Shown here piece by piece: positions 8,305 to 17,118 of a stretch of 64,000 nt of DNA. The position numbers were made by a program, and so were the translations under genes. Position 1 is the stretch's first letter, and every line of letters begins with the position of its first letter. The notes beneath the pieces are model-generated. The model was not told the DNA's origin, did no database searches, and saw nothing but the letters and a program-made list of their open reading frames with translations. Source of the stretch: Pedobacter cryophilus (lineage in GTDB: Bacteria > Bacteroidota > Bacteroidia > Sphingobacteriales > Sphingobacteriaceae); contig NZ_SWBP01000006.1 in the NCBI RefSeq assembly GCF_005116455.1, positions 153,535 through 217,534 of the forward strand. Reading direction: 5' to 3'.

Positions 8305-8683
8305 TTACTTTTTTAGCTTTTGGTTTTGGCTTTATAATAGGTTTAGGTTGTAAGCTTTTTTCTAAGCCTTCTAAACTATCAATCACCTTTTGGTACATTT
8401 CATCAAGCTCTTTTGGTTGTAAACTATAGTAATTTAAGCTTTTGCTAAACTTTGCCGAATCAATGGCGTGTTTCTTAAATATATAATTATACCTGCTTTT
8501 AGCTTGCATTAACATGGTATCTGTGTTTTGTACTTGATATAAATAAGAATCTGAAATATGCATATCCACAAAAATCTCAATCATTTTATCTTTTTCAATA
8601 ATGCCTGCCGGAGCTTTCTCTCCCTGACAAGAGATAAAAAAGATAAAGACACCAAACAAAGCCGAAAGTTTTTTATTCAACAT
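8285..8683 (-). CDS. DUF4296 lipoprotein
   Basis: The 132-residue protein starts with an SPII signal (hydrophobic segment then FFISC, lipid anchor on Cys19). The body has the DUF4296 pattern found in Bacteroidota: KMIEIFVDMHISDSYLY, then ARG/LYS-rich SRYNYIFKKHAIDSAKF and an LNYYS-type helix. The function of this family is unknown. The C-terminal tail is rich in Lys and Pro. It overlaps the mutS2 start by 20 bases, so the two are probably co-transcribed. Confidence 0.85.
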   Translation of the reverse strand: MLNKKLSALFGVFIFFISCQGEKAPAGIIEKDKMIEIFVDMHISDSYLYQVQNTDTMLMQAKSRYNYIFKKHAIDSAKFSKSLNYYSLQPKELDEMYQKVIDSLEGLEKSLQPKPIIKPKPKAKKVNDLPLK

Positions 8684-8759
8684 AAACAGTTTAATTAAAA
8701 ATGTGCTGAGCTATTTTGTTATATTTTTAAGATAAGCCCTACACAAAGTAAATCATTTG

Positions 8760-8767
8760 TATTTTTG
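8760..8767 (+). promoter_or_regulatory. Putative -7 box upstream of yggS
   Basis: TATTTTTG fits TAnnTTTG and ends 28 bases before the yggS ATG. The region also separates this plus-strand run from the divergent DUF4296-mutS2 pair. No good -33 element is seen. Confidence 0.4.
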
Positions 8768-8795
8768 ACAAATATTCGCATAAAATTACGCATTA

Positions 8796-9494
8796 ATGAG
8801 CATTACAGATAATATTAAAGCTTTTAAAACAGAGATAGAAAGCGTAAACGTAAGATTGGTTGCTGTTTCTAAAACTAAACCTATTGAAGATTTAATGGAA
8901 GCTTACAAGGCCGGACAAAGAATTTTTGGTGAAAACCAAGTTCAGGAATTGGCAGATAAGTATGAGCAATTACCAAAAGATATAGAATGGCATTTAATTG
9001 GGCATTTACAAACCAATAAAGTAAAATACATTGCCCCTTTTATATCCCTAATACATTCTGTAGATAGCCTCAAATTATTAACAGAAATTAACAAACAAGC
9101 AGAAAAAAATAACCGAGTAATTGATTGTCTTTTACAAGTTTATATCGCTGATGAAGAAACTAAATATGGTTTAGGTTTTGATGAGGTGATTGAGCTTTTA
9201 GAATCTCAAGAATTTACTGAGCTTAAAAATATCAGAATTGTTGGGGTAATGGGCATAGCCACCAATACCGAAAATCAGAAACAAATTAATGATGAGTTTT
9301 ACGAATTAAGAACTCTTTTTGAAGGATTAAAAATAGCTTATTTTAAAAATGAACCTTCATTTAAAGAAATTTCTATGGGTATGTCTGCCGATTATAAAAT
9401 AGCTATTGAGCAAGGTTCTACTCTAGTAAGAATTGGTAGTGATATTTTTGGTGAGCGAGTGATCAAACATTTTAAAAATCAGGAAGAAGAATAA
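8796..9494 (+). CDS. yggS: YggS-family pyridoxal phosphate homeostasis protein
   Basis: The 232-residue protein is a single-domain alanine-racemase-like barrel. VAVSKTKP contains the PLP-binding lysine; FGENQVQE, WHLIGHLQTNK, IHSVDSL and MGMSADYKIAIEQGSTLVRIGSDIFG are the diagnostic blocks. The family binds PLP and balances vitamin B6 and amino-acid pools without known catalysis. It opens a plus-strand run; the next gene starts one base after its stop. Confidence 0.93.
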   Translation: MSITDNIKAFKTEIESVNVRLVAVSKTKPIEDLMEAYKAGQRIFGENQVQELADKYEQLPKDIEWHLIGHLQTNKVKYIAPFISLIHSVDSLKLLTEINKQAEKNNRVIDCLLQVYIADEETKYGLGFDEVIELLESQEFTELKNIRIVGVMGIATNTENQKQINDEFYELRTLFEGLKIAYFKNEPSFKEISMGMSADYKIAIEQGSTLVRIGSDIFGERVIKHFKNQEEE

Positions 9495-9495
9495 T

Positions 9496-9963
9496 ATGAA
9501 TATACCTATCCGCTTTGCGGTAAAAGAAGATTGCCCAAGAATGTTAACGCTAATTCACGAATTAGCGCTTTATGAAAAAGCTCCTGAAGAAGTAACCGTT
9601 ACTTTAGCCGCTTTTGAGGATGCGGGGTTTGGTGAAAACCCTATTTGGAAAGCTTTTGTGGCAGAAAAAGATGGCAAAATAGAAGGTTTTGCATTGTTTT
9701 ACATTCGCTACTCTACCTGGAAAGGTTGCAGATTATATTTGGAAGATTTTATTGTGACAGAAAATATGCGTGGCCAGGGAATTGGTAAAATTTTGTTTGA
9801 GCGAGTTTTAAAAGAAGCTAAAGATAAAAATTATGTTGGTGTTGTTTGGCAGGTCTTAGACTGGAACCAACCGGCTATTAATTTTTACAACAAGTACAAC
9901 GCCCATTTAGAAGATGGTTGGCTAAATGCTTCCCTCTCAAAAGATCAAATTCAAGCTTTCTAA
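9496..9963 (+). CDS. GNAT-family acetyltransferase, diamine-acetyltransferase-like
   Basis: The 155-residue protein resembles spermidine/spermine- or thialysine-type acetyltransferases: RFAVKEDCPRML at the start, YEKAPEEVTVT, then LYLEDFIVTENMRGQGIGK with the acetyl-CoA pyrophosphate loop RGQGIG, and WQVLDWNQPAINFYNKYNA near the end. The likely substrates are small amines, which is an inference from the family. It starts one base after yggS and sits 32 bases before the aspartate kinase gene, so it is likely in their operon. Confidence 0.85.
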   Translation: MNIPIRFAVKEDCPRMLTLIHELALYEKAPEEVTVTLAAFEDAGFGENPIWKAFVAEKDGKIEGFALFYIRYSTWKGCRLYLEDFIVTENMRGQGIGKILFERVLKEAKDKNYVGVVWQVLDWNQPAINFYNKYNAHLEDGWLNASLSKDQIQAF

Positions 9964-9995
9964 TTTTAAGCACTAACTATTACACAACAATATAA

Positions 9996-11255
9996 ATGCA
10001 GGTATTCAAATTTGGAGGAGCTTCTGTTAAAGATGCCGAAGGGATAAAAAATCTTACAGCAATTGTAAAATCTAATTCATCAGAAAAACTGTTGATTGTA
10101 ATTTCTGCAATGGGTAAAACCACCAATGCTTTAGAAAAACTCACCAACAGCTATTTTTATCAACAAAATGATGTGAATGAAATATTTGATGAAATTAAAA
10201 CATATCATTTCGAGATTTTACATCAATTATTTGAAAACCCAAACCACCCTGTTTTTAATGAAATCAACAATACTTTTGTAGAAATAGATTGGATTATTGA
10301 AGATGAACCTGTAGATGGTTATGATTTTATTTATGATCAAATAGTATCTATTGGCGAATTGGTTTCTACCCGCATTGTGAGTCATTATTTAAATTTTGCA
10401 GGCATCAATAGCCTTTGGTTGGATGCCCGTTCCTACATCCAAACAGATAATACTTACCGAGAAGGAAAAATTGACTGGGACAAAACAGCACAGCTCATTC
10501 AAAAAAATATTCCTCAAATTCTTCAACATCAAATTGGCATAACTCAAGGTTTTATTGGTAATACTTCAGAAAACTTCACTACCACTTTAGGACGAGAAGG
10601 ATCTGATTTTACCGCTGCTATTTTTGCATCCTGCTTAAACGCCCAAGCCGTTACCGTTTGGAAAGATGTTCCCGGGATTTTAAATGCCGACCCTAAACTG
10701 TTTTCAGACTGTATCAAATTTGATGAACTTTCTTATGAAGAAGCCATAGAAATGACTTATTATGGCGCAACGGTTATTCACCCTAAAACCATTAAACCTT
10801 TACAAAATAAGCACATTCCATTATACGTAAAGCCTTTTTTAACCCCTTCAGAAAACGGAACTATTATTAAAGAAGCTGTAATAGAAATCCTCACTCCCAT
10901 TATTATTGTAAAGAAAAATCAAATATTGGTCACCTTAAGTACCCGAGATTTATCTTTTATTACAGAAAACCATTTAAGAGATATTTTTAAGGCTTTCGCC
11001 GATGTAAATATCAAAGTGAATACCTTGCAAATTTCGGCTTTAAGCTTTTCGGCTAGTTTTGATTTTGATGACAACAAGTTTGAGCATTTTCAAAATGAAA
11101 TGAAAAATGATTTTAAAATCAGGTTTAATACCGATTTAAAATTAATCACCATCCGTCATGCTAATGATGAGAGCATCCAAAAATACATCAAAACCAAAAT
11201 TTACTTGGAGCAACGCAGTAGAAATACCGCTCAATTTGTATTAAAAGATGAATAA
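9996..11255 (+). CDS. Aspartate kinase
   Basis: The 419-residue monofunctional kinase begins MQVFKFGGASVKDAEGI, the amino-acid-kinase nucleotide loop. Other family marks are SIGELVSTRI, the substrate loop TTLGREGSDFTAA, and VWKDVPGILNADPK. A C-terminal ACT-type region (about 290-400) suggests feedback control. It phosphorylates aspartate at the entry to lysine, threonine and methionine synthesis. The next gene overlaps its last eight bases. No other pathway gene is adjacent. Confidence 0.9.
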   Translation: MQVFKFGGASVKDAEGIKNLTAIVKSNSSEKLLIVISAMGKTTNALEKLTNSYFYQQNDVNEIFDEIKTYHFEILHQLFENPNHPVFNEINNTFVEIDWIIEDEPVDGYDFIYDQIVSIGELVSTRIVSHYLNFAGINSLWLDARSYIQTDNTYREGKIDWDKTAQLIQKNIPQILQHQIGITQGFIGNTSENFTTTLGREGSDFTAAIFASCLNAQAVTVWKDVPGILNADPKLFSDCIKFDELSYEEAIEMTYYGATVIHPKTIKPLQNKHIPLYVKPFLTPSENGTIIKEAVIEILTPIIIVKKNQILVTLSTRDLSFITENHLRDIFKAFADVNIKVNTLQISALSFSASFDFDDNKFEHFQNEMKNDFKIRFNTDLKLITIRHANDESIQKYIKTKIYLEQRSRNTAQFVLKDE

Positions 11256-12432
11256 TCTCATCAATAAAAACATGCTGAAATCAGAAGTTCAGGATTTTAT
11301 CCATAAAAACCTGAAAACAGATTTACAAAAGCTCATTTTAAAAGGTTCTCCTTTTCCTGAGGTAAGCATACAAGAATTAGCCATACAAATAGAAGGAAAA
11401 AACAAAGCCGAAAAAAAATTACCAACTTGGTTTAAAACCGAAAACATCATCTTTCCTCCTAAATTAAATTTAGAACAAGCCTCTTCAGAAATCACCGCAA
11501 AATATAAAGCCGGCTTAATTGGAGAAGGTAATTTAATAGATTTAACAGGCGGTTATGGGGTAGATGATTATTATTTTGCTGAGAAAACCAATGTTGTTTA
11601 TCACTGCGAAATGAATGAGCAACTTTCTGTTATTGTAAAACACAACGCACAAGTATTAGGAATAAATAATATACAATGCATTAAGGGGGATAGTCAAGAC
11701 TTTTTGGCAAAACAAACCCAATTTGATACCATTTACATTGATCCTTCTAGAAGAGTAGAAAGTAGCCGAGTTTTCTTATTTAAAGATTGCGAGCCCAATG
11801 TGATAGAAAACCAATCTCTATATCTTAAAAAGGCTAAAAAAGTAATCATAAAAGCAGCGCCAATGTTAGATATTAGTGCTGGAATTAGCGAATTAAAAAA
11901 CGTAGCTGAAGTTCACATTATTAGTGTTAACAATGAATGTAAGGAATTGCTTTTTATATTAGCGCCTATTGCATTGGCTGAACCTAAAATATACTGTGCT
12001 TTGTTGAATCAAAAACAAGAAAGAGTTTATTCTTTTTCTTATGCCGAAGAAAAAGCTCTTATAACTAAAGTAAAACCTTTAAAAAATTATTTATACGAGC
12101 CCGATGCCGCTATTTTAAAAGCCGGTTTTTTTAAATCTATCACCCAAAAATTTGAGGTAGATAAAATACATCAGCATACGCATTTATATACCTCAGAAAA
12201 CCAAGTAGAAAACTTTGCAGGTAAAACGTTTGAAATTATTAAAACCACACTTTTTCAAAACTTTAAAGCCAGTAAATCAATGGCTAAAGCAAATGTGGTG
12301 ACCAGAAATTTCCATCTCAAGCCAGAAGAAATCAAAAAAACGTTTAAGATTAAAGATGGCGGAGATATTTATTTGTTCTTTTGTACTAATTATAAAGAGC
12401 AAAAAGTAGTGGTAGAAGTTAAAAGAATCTAA
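11248..12432 (+). CDS. Class I SAM methyltransferase with THUMP-like C-terminal domain
   Basis: The 394-residue protein has an N-terminal helical part, a SAM-binding fold (LIDLTGGYGVDDYYFAEKT with motif I; FDTIYIDPSRR as the catalytic-type motif IV), and a C-terminal THUMP-like region typical of Bacteroidota relatives annotated as RNA methyltransferases. The target RNA is not known to me. The ATG at 11248 overlaps aspartate kinase by eight bases; the ATG at 11272 (residue 9) is an alternative. It is convergent with the cold-shock gene. Confidence 0.85.
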   Translation: MNNLINKNMLKSEVQDFIHKNLKTDLQKLILKGSPFPEVSIQELAIQIEGKNKAEKKLPTWFKTENIIFPPKLNLEQASSEITAKYKAGLIGEGNLIDLTGGYGVDDYYFAEKTNVVYHCEMNEQLSVIVKHNAQVLGINNIQCIKGDSQDFLAKQTQFDTIYIDPSRRVESSRVFLFKDCEPNVIENQSLYLKKAKKVIIKAAPMLDISAGISELKNVAEVHIISVNNECKELLFILAPIALAEPKIYCALLNQKQERVYSFSYAEEKALITKVKPLKNYLYEPDAAILKAGFFKSITQKFEVDKIHQHTHLYTSENQVENFAGKTFEIIKTTLFQNFKASKSMAKANVVTRNFHLKPEEIKKTFKIKDGGDIYLFFCTNYKEQKVVVEVKRI

Positions 12433-12479
12433 ACTAATTTTAAAAACAAGGTGCATAATTTTAGAATTATCCCAACAAC

Positions 12480-12512
12480 AAAAAAAGCCCGCTTATCTAA
12501 TAAGCAGGCTTT
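12480..12512 (-). terminator. Terminator of the cold-shock gene
   Basis: Read on the minus strand, AAAGCCTGCTTA pairs with TAAGCGGGCTTT (one G-T wobble) around a short loop, followed by a run of Ts. It lies about 20 bases after the cold-shock gene stop. Confidence 0.75.
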
Positions 12513-12531
12513 ACAATCCATTCAAATTCTA

Positions 12532-12726
12532 TTAAACCTTCTTTACGTTCACCGCTTGAGGACCTTTTTTGCCGTCTTCTATATCAAATTCAACATCATC
12601 GTTGTCTTTAATAGCATCTACACCGCCAATTACATCCTTAAAGTGAACAAAAATATCTTTACCATCACAAATAATGAATCCGAAACCTTTTTGTGCATTA
12701 AACCATTTTACTTTACCAGTTTTCAT
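12532..12726 (-). CDS. Cold-shock protein, CspA family
   Basis: The 64-residue OB-fold protein shows RNP1-type KGFGFI and RNP2-type DIFVHF motifs in the usual order after GKVKWFN. Such proteins bind single-stranded RNA or DNA as chaperones. The gene is monocistronic: a clear terminator follows, and a TATATTTG box about 96 bases upstream predicts a long 5' untranslated leader, as in many cold-shock mRNAs. A longer frame on the opposite strand is a shadow. Confidence 0.95.
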   Translation of the reverse strand: MKTGKVKWFNAQKGFGFIICDGKDIFVHFKDVIGGVDAIKDNDDVEFDIEDGKKGPQAVNVKKV

Positions 12727-12821
12727 AAATTATTGAGTATTAAACATATAAAATTAAAAAATATAATCAATAACTGTAATAAAGTAAACAGGCATTAGAT
12801 TCATATTTTAAATAACAATAT

Positions 12822-12829
12822 CAAATATA
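12822..12829 (-). promoter_or_regulatory. Putative -7 box of the cold-shock gene
   Basis: Minus-strand TATATTTG fits TAnnTTTG and lies 96 bases upstream of the cold-shock ATG. If used, it gives an AT-rich leader of roughly 85-90 bases, long enough for thermo-responsive structure. Confidence 0.4.
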
Positions 12830-12859
12830 AAAGAAATTCTCACTTAACTAAATATTAAA

Positions 12860-13492
12860 TTATTTATTTGGTTGAGGTGTCATTCTCAAATAAGGCTTAA
12901 TCTCTTTAAATCCTTTCGGAAATTTAGCCGGAATATCCTCTGTTTTAATAGATGGAGATACCACCACATCTTCACCTTCTTTCCAATCTGCAGGAGTGGC
13001 AACACTGTAATTTGCAGTTAGTTGTAAAGAATCTATTACACGCAAAATCTCCTGAAAGTTTCTTCCTGTAGATGCAGGATAAGAAATAATCAATTTAACA
13101 GTTTTATCTGGCGCAATAATAAATAAAGACCTTACGGTAAAAGTAGTTGACGCATTTGGGTGCATCATGCCATACGCTTCAGAAATAGACTTGTCTTCAT
13201 CAGCTATAATTGGAAAAGTAACTTCTACACCTTGTGTTTCATTAATATCCTTAATCCAACCTTTATGTGATTCTACATCATCCACACTTAAAGCCATCAC
13301 TTTTACATTACGCTTATCAAATTCTTGTTTAAGAGACGCCGTTTTGCCTAATTCTGTGGTACAAACAGGCGTATAATCTGCCGGATGCGAAAATAAAACG
13401 CCCCAACTATCCCCTAAATATTCATAAAAATCAATTTCCCCTAAAGACGTCTTCGCCTTAAAATTGGGAGCAATATCACCTAGTCTTAACAT
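12860..13492 (-). CDS. 1-Cys peroxiredoxin (Prx6 type)
   Basis: The 210-residue length fits the Prx6 subgroup. The peroxidatic cysteine is C44 in PADYTPVCTTELG, and no second cysteine exists in the protein, so it is a true 1-Cys enzyme that reduces peroxides using an external thiol. The downstream MMHPNASTTFTVRSLFII and the C-terminal EGEDVVVSPSI arm are typical. A 17-base palindrome (13511-13527) lies 18 bases before the start and may be an operator. Confidence 0.93.
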   Translation of the reverse strand: MLRLGDIAPNFKAKTSLGEIDFYEYLGDSWGVLFSHPADYTPVCTTELGKTASLKQEFDKRNVKVMALSVDDVESHKGWIKDINETQGVEVTFPIIADEDKSISEAYGMMHPNASTTFTVRSLFIIAPDKTVKLIISYPASTGRNFQEILRVIDSLQLTANYSVATPADWKEGEDVVVSPSIKTEDIPAKFPKGFKEIKPYLRMTPQPNK

Positions 13493-13510
13493 AGCTTTTT
13501 GTTTATATAT

Positions 13511-13527
13511 TCTACTAATTTAGTAGA
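13511..13527. promoter_or_regulatory. Palindrome upstream of the peroxiredoxin gene
   Basis: TCTACTAA-T-TTAGTAGA is a perfect 8-bp inverted repeat with a one-base centre, 18 bases upstream of the ATG at 13492. Its position and symmetry suit a dimeric repressor or redox-regulator site, or a 5' RNA hairpin. No regulator gene is adjacent. Confidence 0.35.
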
Positions 13528-13739
13528 GTTTTAAAGAGAAAACAACTTTTTAAAGATTATGGAAAAGCAATGACATTCTCTAATCAAGTCTCGATAGCCA
13601 CTCTTTCGACTATAGTGCTTGCAAAAAAACGGGAAGCTGCCGCTACGAAAGCGTTTAACTAACCTCATGCTTTACAATTAAATTAATTCTACAATAAATA
13701 CGCCAAAAAACAGGATCTCTTTCTCAAAAATCAGTGCAT

Positions 13740-13773
13740 AAAAAAAGGAGTTCAAATTGAACTCCTTTTTTTA
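13740..13773. terminator. Terminator after rplT
   Basis: A near-perfect hairpin with stem AAAAAAGGAGTTCAA pairing to TTGAACTCCTTTTTT and a minimal loop. It lies about 20 bases after the rplT stop and has T-runs on both strands. Confidence 0.85.
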
Positions 13774-13794
13774 TATCCTAAAACAGATTTATTT

Positions 13795-14139
13795 TTACTT
13801 TACTATTTCAACTATTGCTTTAAAAGCTTCTGGATGATTCATTGCTAAATCAGCTAAAACTTTTCTATTTAAACCAATATTTTTAGTAGCACATTTTCCT
13901 ATAAATTGAGAATAAGAAATTCCATACTGACGTGTTGCAGCGTTAATACGTTGAATCCACAATGATCTGAACTCTCTTTTCTTAACTTTTCTATCGCGGA
14001 AAGCATATTGCAAACCTTTTTCGACAGTATTTTTAGCAATGGTGTAAACCTTGCTTCTTGATCCCCAGTAGCCTTTGGCTAAATTTAAGATCTTCTTTCT
14101 TCTTCTTCTTGACGCTACTGCGTTTACCGAACGTGGCAT
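13795..14139 (-). CDS. rplT: 50S ribosomal protein L20
   Basis: The 114-residue basic protein begins [20 protein letters not shown] and contains [20 protein letters not shown] and [13 protein letters not shown], all diagnostic of L20. It binds 23S rRNA early in assembly. It is the last gene of the thrS-infC-rpmI-rplT operon, 72 bases after rpmI, and is followed by a strong terminator. In other bacteria L20 represses this operon by binding its mRNA; no such site was identified here. Confidence 0.97.
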   Translation of the reverse strand: MPRSVNAVASRRRRKKILNLAKGYWGSRSKVYTIAKNTVEKGLQYAFRDRKVKKREFRSLWIQRINAATRQYGISYSQFIGKCATKNIGLNRKVLADLAMNHPEAFKAIVEIVK

Positions 14140-14211
14140 AATTTAATTGTTTTTGGTAAGAGGTGATCCTTTTAAAAGAATACTTAAACCCAATCCCTGG
14201 TTAATAAATAA

Positions 14212-14412
14212 TTACTTTCCGATGCAAAGCATACGTTGAACATTTCCCAAATCACCATTAGAAACTAATTGTGTGTGAGTTAAGTTACGTTTTTGCTTTG
14301 TGGTCTTCTTAGTTAGAATGTGACTCTTGTAGGCACTCTTTCTCTTAATTTTACCGGTTCCAGTAAGCGAAAAACGCTTTTTTGCGCTGGAATTGGTTTT
14401 CATTTTTGGCAT
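14212..14412 (-). CDS. rpmI: 50S ribosomal protein L35
   Basis: The 66-residue basic protein begins [20 protein letters not shown] and continues [17 protein letters not shown], the L35 signature. It lies 30 bases downstream of infC and 72 bases upstream of rplT in the conserved translation operon. Confidence 0.97.
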   Translation of the reverse strand: MPKMKTNSSAKKRFSLTGTGKIKRKSAYKSHILTKKTTKQKRNLTHTQLVSNGDLGNVQRMLCIGK

Positions 14413-14442
14413 AATAATGCTTTTTAATTTAACCTGTTAATA

Positions 14443-14997
14443 TTATTTCTTTCCTGTTTTAGGCGCTAATGTTAAGAACATTCGTTTACCCTCTAATTTG
14501 GGTAATAGTTCTACTTTACCAACGTCTTCTAAAGCTTGAGCAAATTTTAATAATAAAATTTCACCTTGTTCTTTATAAACGATGGCTCTTCCTTTAAAAT
14601 GGACATAGGCTCTCACCTTTTCTCCTGCCTCTAAGAAAGAAACGGCATGCTTTAATTTAAATTGAAAATCATGATCACTAGTATTCGGCCCGAAACGAAT
14701 TTCTTTGATCACTGTTTGTTTAGCATTCGCTTTAATTTCTTTAAGCTTTTTCTTTTGCTCGTAAACAAACTTGTTATAATCTACAATTTTACAAACCGGT
14801 GGATTAGCATTTGGAGAAATCTCTACTAAATCGAGATCTAATTCCTGTGCCATTTCCAACGCTTTTTCGATAGGATAAACCCCTTGCTCTATATCCTCGC
14901 CTACTACCCTAACTTCTTTAGCTCTAATTCTTCTATTGATATTATGAGCTGGTTCTGTTACTCTTCTGCTTCTATTCGGGTTCAATTTAGGTCTAAT
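14443..14997 (-). CDS. infC: Translation initiation factor IF-3, probable AUU start
   Basis: The protein has both IF-3 domains: N-terminal [22 protein letters not shown] through [16 protein letters not shown], and C-terminal [21 protein letters not shown] to the end. The longest frame from a standard start codon begins at TTG 14985. However, the same frame extends upstream to ATT at 14997-14995, which lies six bases after a perfect GGAGG (15008-15004), a rare strong Shine-Dalgarno in this window. AUU is the known autoregulatory start of infC in E. coli, where IF-3 discriminates against non-canonical starts. I therefore choose ATT, giving 184 residues starting [10 protein letters not shown]. 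It follows thrS by 22 bases. Confidence 0.9.
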   Translation of the reverse strand: MRPKLNPNRSRRVTEPAHNINRRIRAKEVRVVGEDIEQGVYPIEKALEMAQELDLDLVEISPNANPPVCKIVDYNKFVYEQKKKLKEIKANAKQTVIKEIRFGPNTSDHDFQFKLKHAVSFLEAGEKVRAYVHFKGRAIVYKEQGEILLLKFAQALEDVGKVELLPKLEGKRMFLTLAPKTGKK

Positions 14998-15003
14998 GAT
15001 TGT

Positions 15004-15008
15004 CCTCC
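15004..15008 (-). promoter_or_regulatory. Strong Shine-Dalgarno that sets the infC start
   Basis: GGAGG on the minus strand, six bases before ATT at 14997. It is 18 bases from the TTG at 14985, too far for that codon to be the start. It sits in the 22-base thrS-infC gap. Confidence 0.75.
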
Positions 15009-15019
15009 ATTTAAATAAT

Positions 15020-16945
15020 TTAAATTATAATTTCTTTTTGAAGATGATTGCTAAACTCTTCTATACTCATACTTCCCTGATCACCTTCTCCGTGTTTTCT
15101 TACAGAAACCGTTCCATCTTCCATTTCCTTCTCTCCTATAATCAACATGAAAGGAATTTTCTTGATTTCCGCATCCCTAATCTTCCTCCCAATCTTCTCG
15201 TCACGCAAATCAATTAGCCCGCGAATATCGGAATTATTTAACGATTCTAAAACTTTTTTACCATATTCTTCAAATTTTTCAGAAATAGGTAAAACTATAA
15301 ATTGCTCTGGGGTTAACCATAATGGGAAGTTACCCGCACAATGCTCTATCAATACGGCAACAAATCTTTCTAAAGAACCAAATGGCGCTCTATGAATCAT
15401 TACTGGGCGATGCTTTTGATTGTCACTGCCTGTGTATTCTAATTCAAATCGCTCTGGCAGGTTATAATCTACCTGTATGGTTCCTAATTGCCATTTTCTA
15501 CCTAGGGCATCCTTCACCATAAAGTCTAATTTTGGACCATAAAAAGCCGCTTCACCGGTTTCTACCACAGTTATTAAACCTTTTTCTTCAGCAGCCTCTA
15601 TAATAGCGGTTTCGGCTAATTCCCAATTTTCATCAGAACCTATATACTTCGCTTTATTTTCTGGGTCACGTAGAGAAACTTGTGCTGTATAGTTTTCAAA
15701 ACCTAAGGCTTTAAAAACATACAATACCAAATCAATTACTTTTTTAAATTCTTCTTTTACCTGATCTGGGCGGCAAAACAAATGTGCATCATCTTGAGTA
15801 AATCCTCTTACCCTGGTTAAACCATGTAATTCTCCACTTTGTTCATAGCGGTAAACAGTACCAAACTCGGCTAATCTGATGGGTAAATCTTTATATGACC
15901 GAGGCTTAAATTTATAAATTTCACAATGATGAGGGCAATTCATTGGTTTCAAGAAAAACTCCTCTCCTTCTTGTGGTGTTTTTATAGGCTGAAAAGAATC
16001 TGCACCATATTTATCATAATGACCAGAAGTTACATATAAGTTTTTATGCCCAATATGCGGGGTAATTACTTGTTCATAGCCTGCTTTTTGTTGTGCTTTT
16101 GATAAAAAATTTACTAATCTTTCTCTTAAAGCCGCACCTTTGGGCAACCATAAAGGCAATCCCATTCCTACTTTCTCAGAGAAAGTAAATAACTCTAATT
16201 CCTTACCTAATTTACGGTGATCACGCTTCTTTGCTTCTTCAATCATGTGAAGATACTCTGTAAGCTCACTTTGCTTTGGGAAAGTAACTCCGTATATACG
16301 AGTTAATTGTTTTCTGCTTTCGTCACCTCTCCAATAGGCGCCGGCTACGTTGGTTAGCTTTACGGCTTTGATAAAACCTGTATTAGGAATATGTGGTCCA
16401 CGACATAAATCAGTAAAGTTACCTTGGGTGTAGAAAGTTATTTTTCCATCTTCCAAGTCTTTAATTAAATCTAGTTTATATTCGTCGCCTTTATCTTCAA
16501 AGTATTTTGTAGCATCAGCTTTTGAAATAGCAGTTTTTAAATAATCTGCTTTGGTGCGGGCTAATTCTAATACTTTATCTTCTATCTTTTTAAAATCATC
16601 AGAAGAAAATTCTCTCTCCCCAAAATCTACATCGTAATAAAAACCAGTTTCTATAGCTGGCCCAATTCCAAATTTTGTTCCCGGATATAAAAACTCTAAA
16701 GCTTCCGCTAATAAATGCGCTGATGAATGCCAAAATGTACTTTTACCTTGCGCATCATTCCAGGTTAACAATTTAACGGCTGAATCCTCTTCAATAGCTA
16801 AAGAAGAATCTACTACTTTACCGTTTACTTCGGCAGCTAAAACGTTTCTGGCTAAGCCTTCTGAAATAGAAAGGGCTATTTGGTGTGCATTGGTTCCTTT
16901 TTCATATTCCCTAACTGAACCATCGGGAAGTGTAATCTTAATCAT
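15020..16945 (-). CDS. thrS: Threonyl-tRNA synthetase
   Basis: The 641-residue enzyme has the full ThrRS layout: TGS domain (about 1-61), editing domain with [11 protein letters not shown] (HxxxH), and class II catalytic core. Zinc ligands are visible in [11 protein letters not shown] and IHRAPFGS, and the C-terminal anticodon-binding domain is complete. It charges tRNA-Thr. It leads the infC-rpmI-rplT operon. A TATTTTTG -7 box and a hairpin precede it in the 170-base upstream region. Confidence 0.97.
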   Translation of the reverse strand: MIKITLPDGSVREYEKGTNAHQIALSISEGLARNVLAAEVNGKVVDSSLAIEEDSAVKLLTWNDAQGKSTFWHSSAHLLAEALEFLYPGTKFGIGPAIETGFYYDVDFGEREFSSDDFKKIEDKVLELARTKADYLKTAISKADATKYFEDKGDEYKLDLIKDLEDGKITFYTQGNFTDLCRGPHIPNTGFIKAVKLTNVAGAYWRGDESRKQLTRIYGVTFPKQSELTEYLHMIEEAKKRDHRKLGKELELFTFSEKVGMGLPLWLPKGAALRERLVNFLSKAQQKAGYEQVITPHIGHKNLYVTSGHYDKYGADSFQPIKTPQEGEEFFLKPMNCPHHCEIYKFKPRSYKDLPIRLAEFGTVYRYEQSGELHGLTRVRGFTQDDAHLFCRPDQVKEEFKKVIDLVLYVFKALGFENYTAQVSLRDPENKAKYIGSDENWELAETAIIEAAEEKGLITVVETGEAAFYGPKLDFMVKDALGRKWQLGTIQVDYNLPERFELEYTGSDNQKHRPVMIHRAPFGSLERFVAVLIEHCAGNFPLWLTPEQFIVLPISEKFEEYGKKVLESLNNSDIRGLIDLRDEKIGRKIRDAEIKKIPFMLIIGEKEMEDGTVSVRKHGEGDQGSMSIEEFSNHLQKEIII

Positions 16946-16984
16946 CTACAATATGATTTATAAGTTGTAAAATTTATTTATTTG

Positions 16985-17006
16985 AACACTCACACAATTG
17001 AGTGTT
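16985..17006 (-). promoter_or_regulatory. Leader hairpin upstream of thrS
   Basis: AACACTCA pairs perfectly with TGAGTGTT around a six-base loop. On the transcript the loop reads AUUGUG. It lies just after the predicted transcription start and 40 bases before the ATG. It has no T-tract and so is not a terminator; it may be a translational operator. Confidence 0.35.
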
Positions 17007-17015
17007 TATGATTTG

Positions 17016-17023
17016 CAAAAATA
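17016..17023 (-). promoter_or_regulatory. Putative -7 box of the thrS operon
   Basis: Minus-strand TATTTTTG, followed by CAAAT, fits TAnnTTTG. It lies 70 bases upstream of the thrS start. The -33 region is not convincing. Confidence 0.4.
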
Positions 17024-17118
17024 GCAGAAAATTTAGATTCTTTGTTCACACATTTAATCAATTCCTATATTAATGCAACGGCATGATTTTAGAGATTGCT
17101 TTTTGATAATTATTTAGA

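Larger units (their letters stand above)
13493..13794. other. Intergenic stretch between rplT terminator and peroxiredoxin gene
   Basis: The stretch contains the palindrome at 13511-13527 and the terminator at 13740-13773. The middle (about 13580-13660) is less AT-rich than usual and looks like a decayed repeat (AAGCTGCCGCTACGAAAGCG), but it does not match the GGGCGTT element end to end. No gene is seen. Confidence 0.5.

Noticed and set aside
12451..12798. 115-codon plus-strand frame
   Set aside because: It lies antisense across the whole cold-shock gene and its terminator; the CspA reading on the minus strand is unmistakable.
16946..17118. T-box riboswitch upstream of thrS
   Set aside because: There is no terminator/antiterminator pair and no T-box sequence; the single hairpin has no T-tract.
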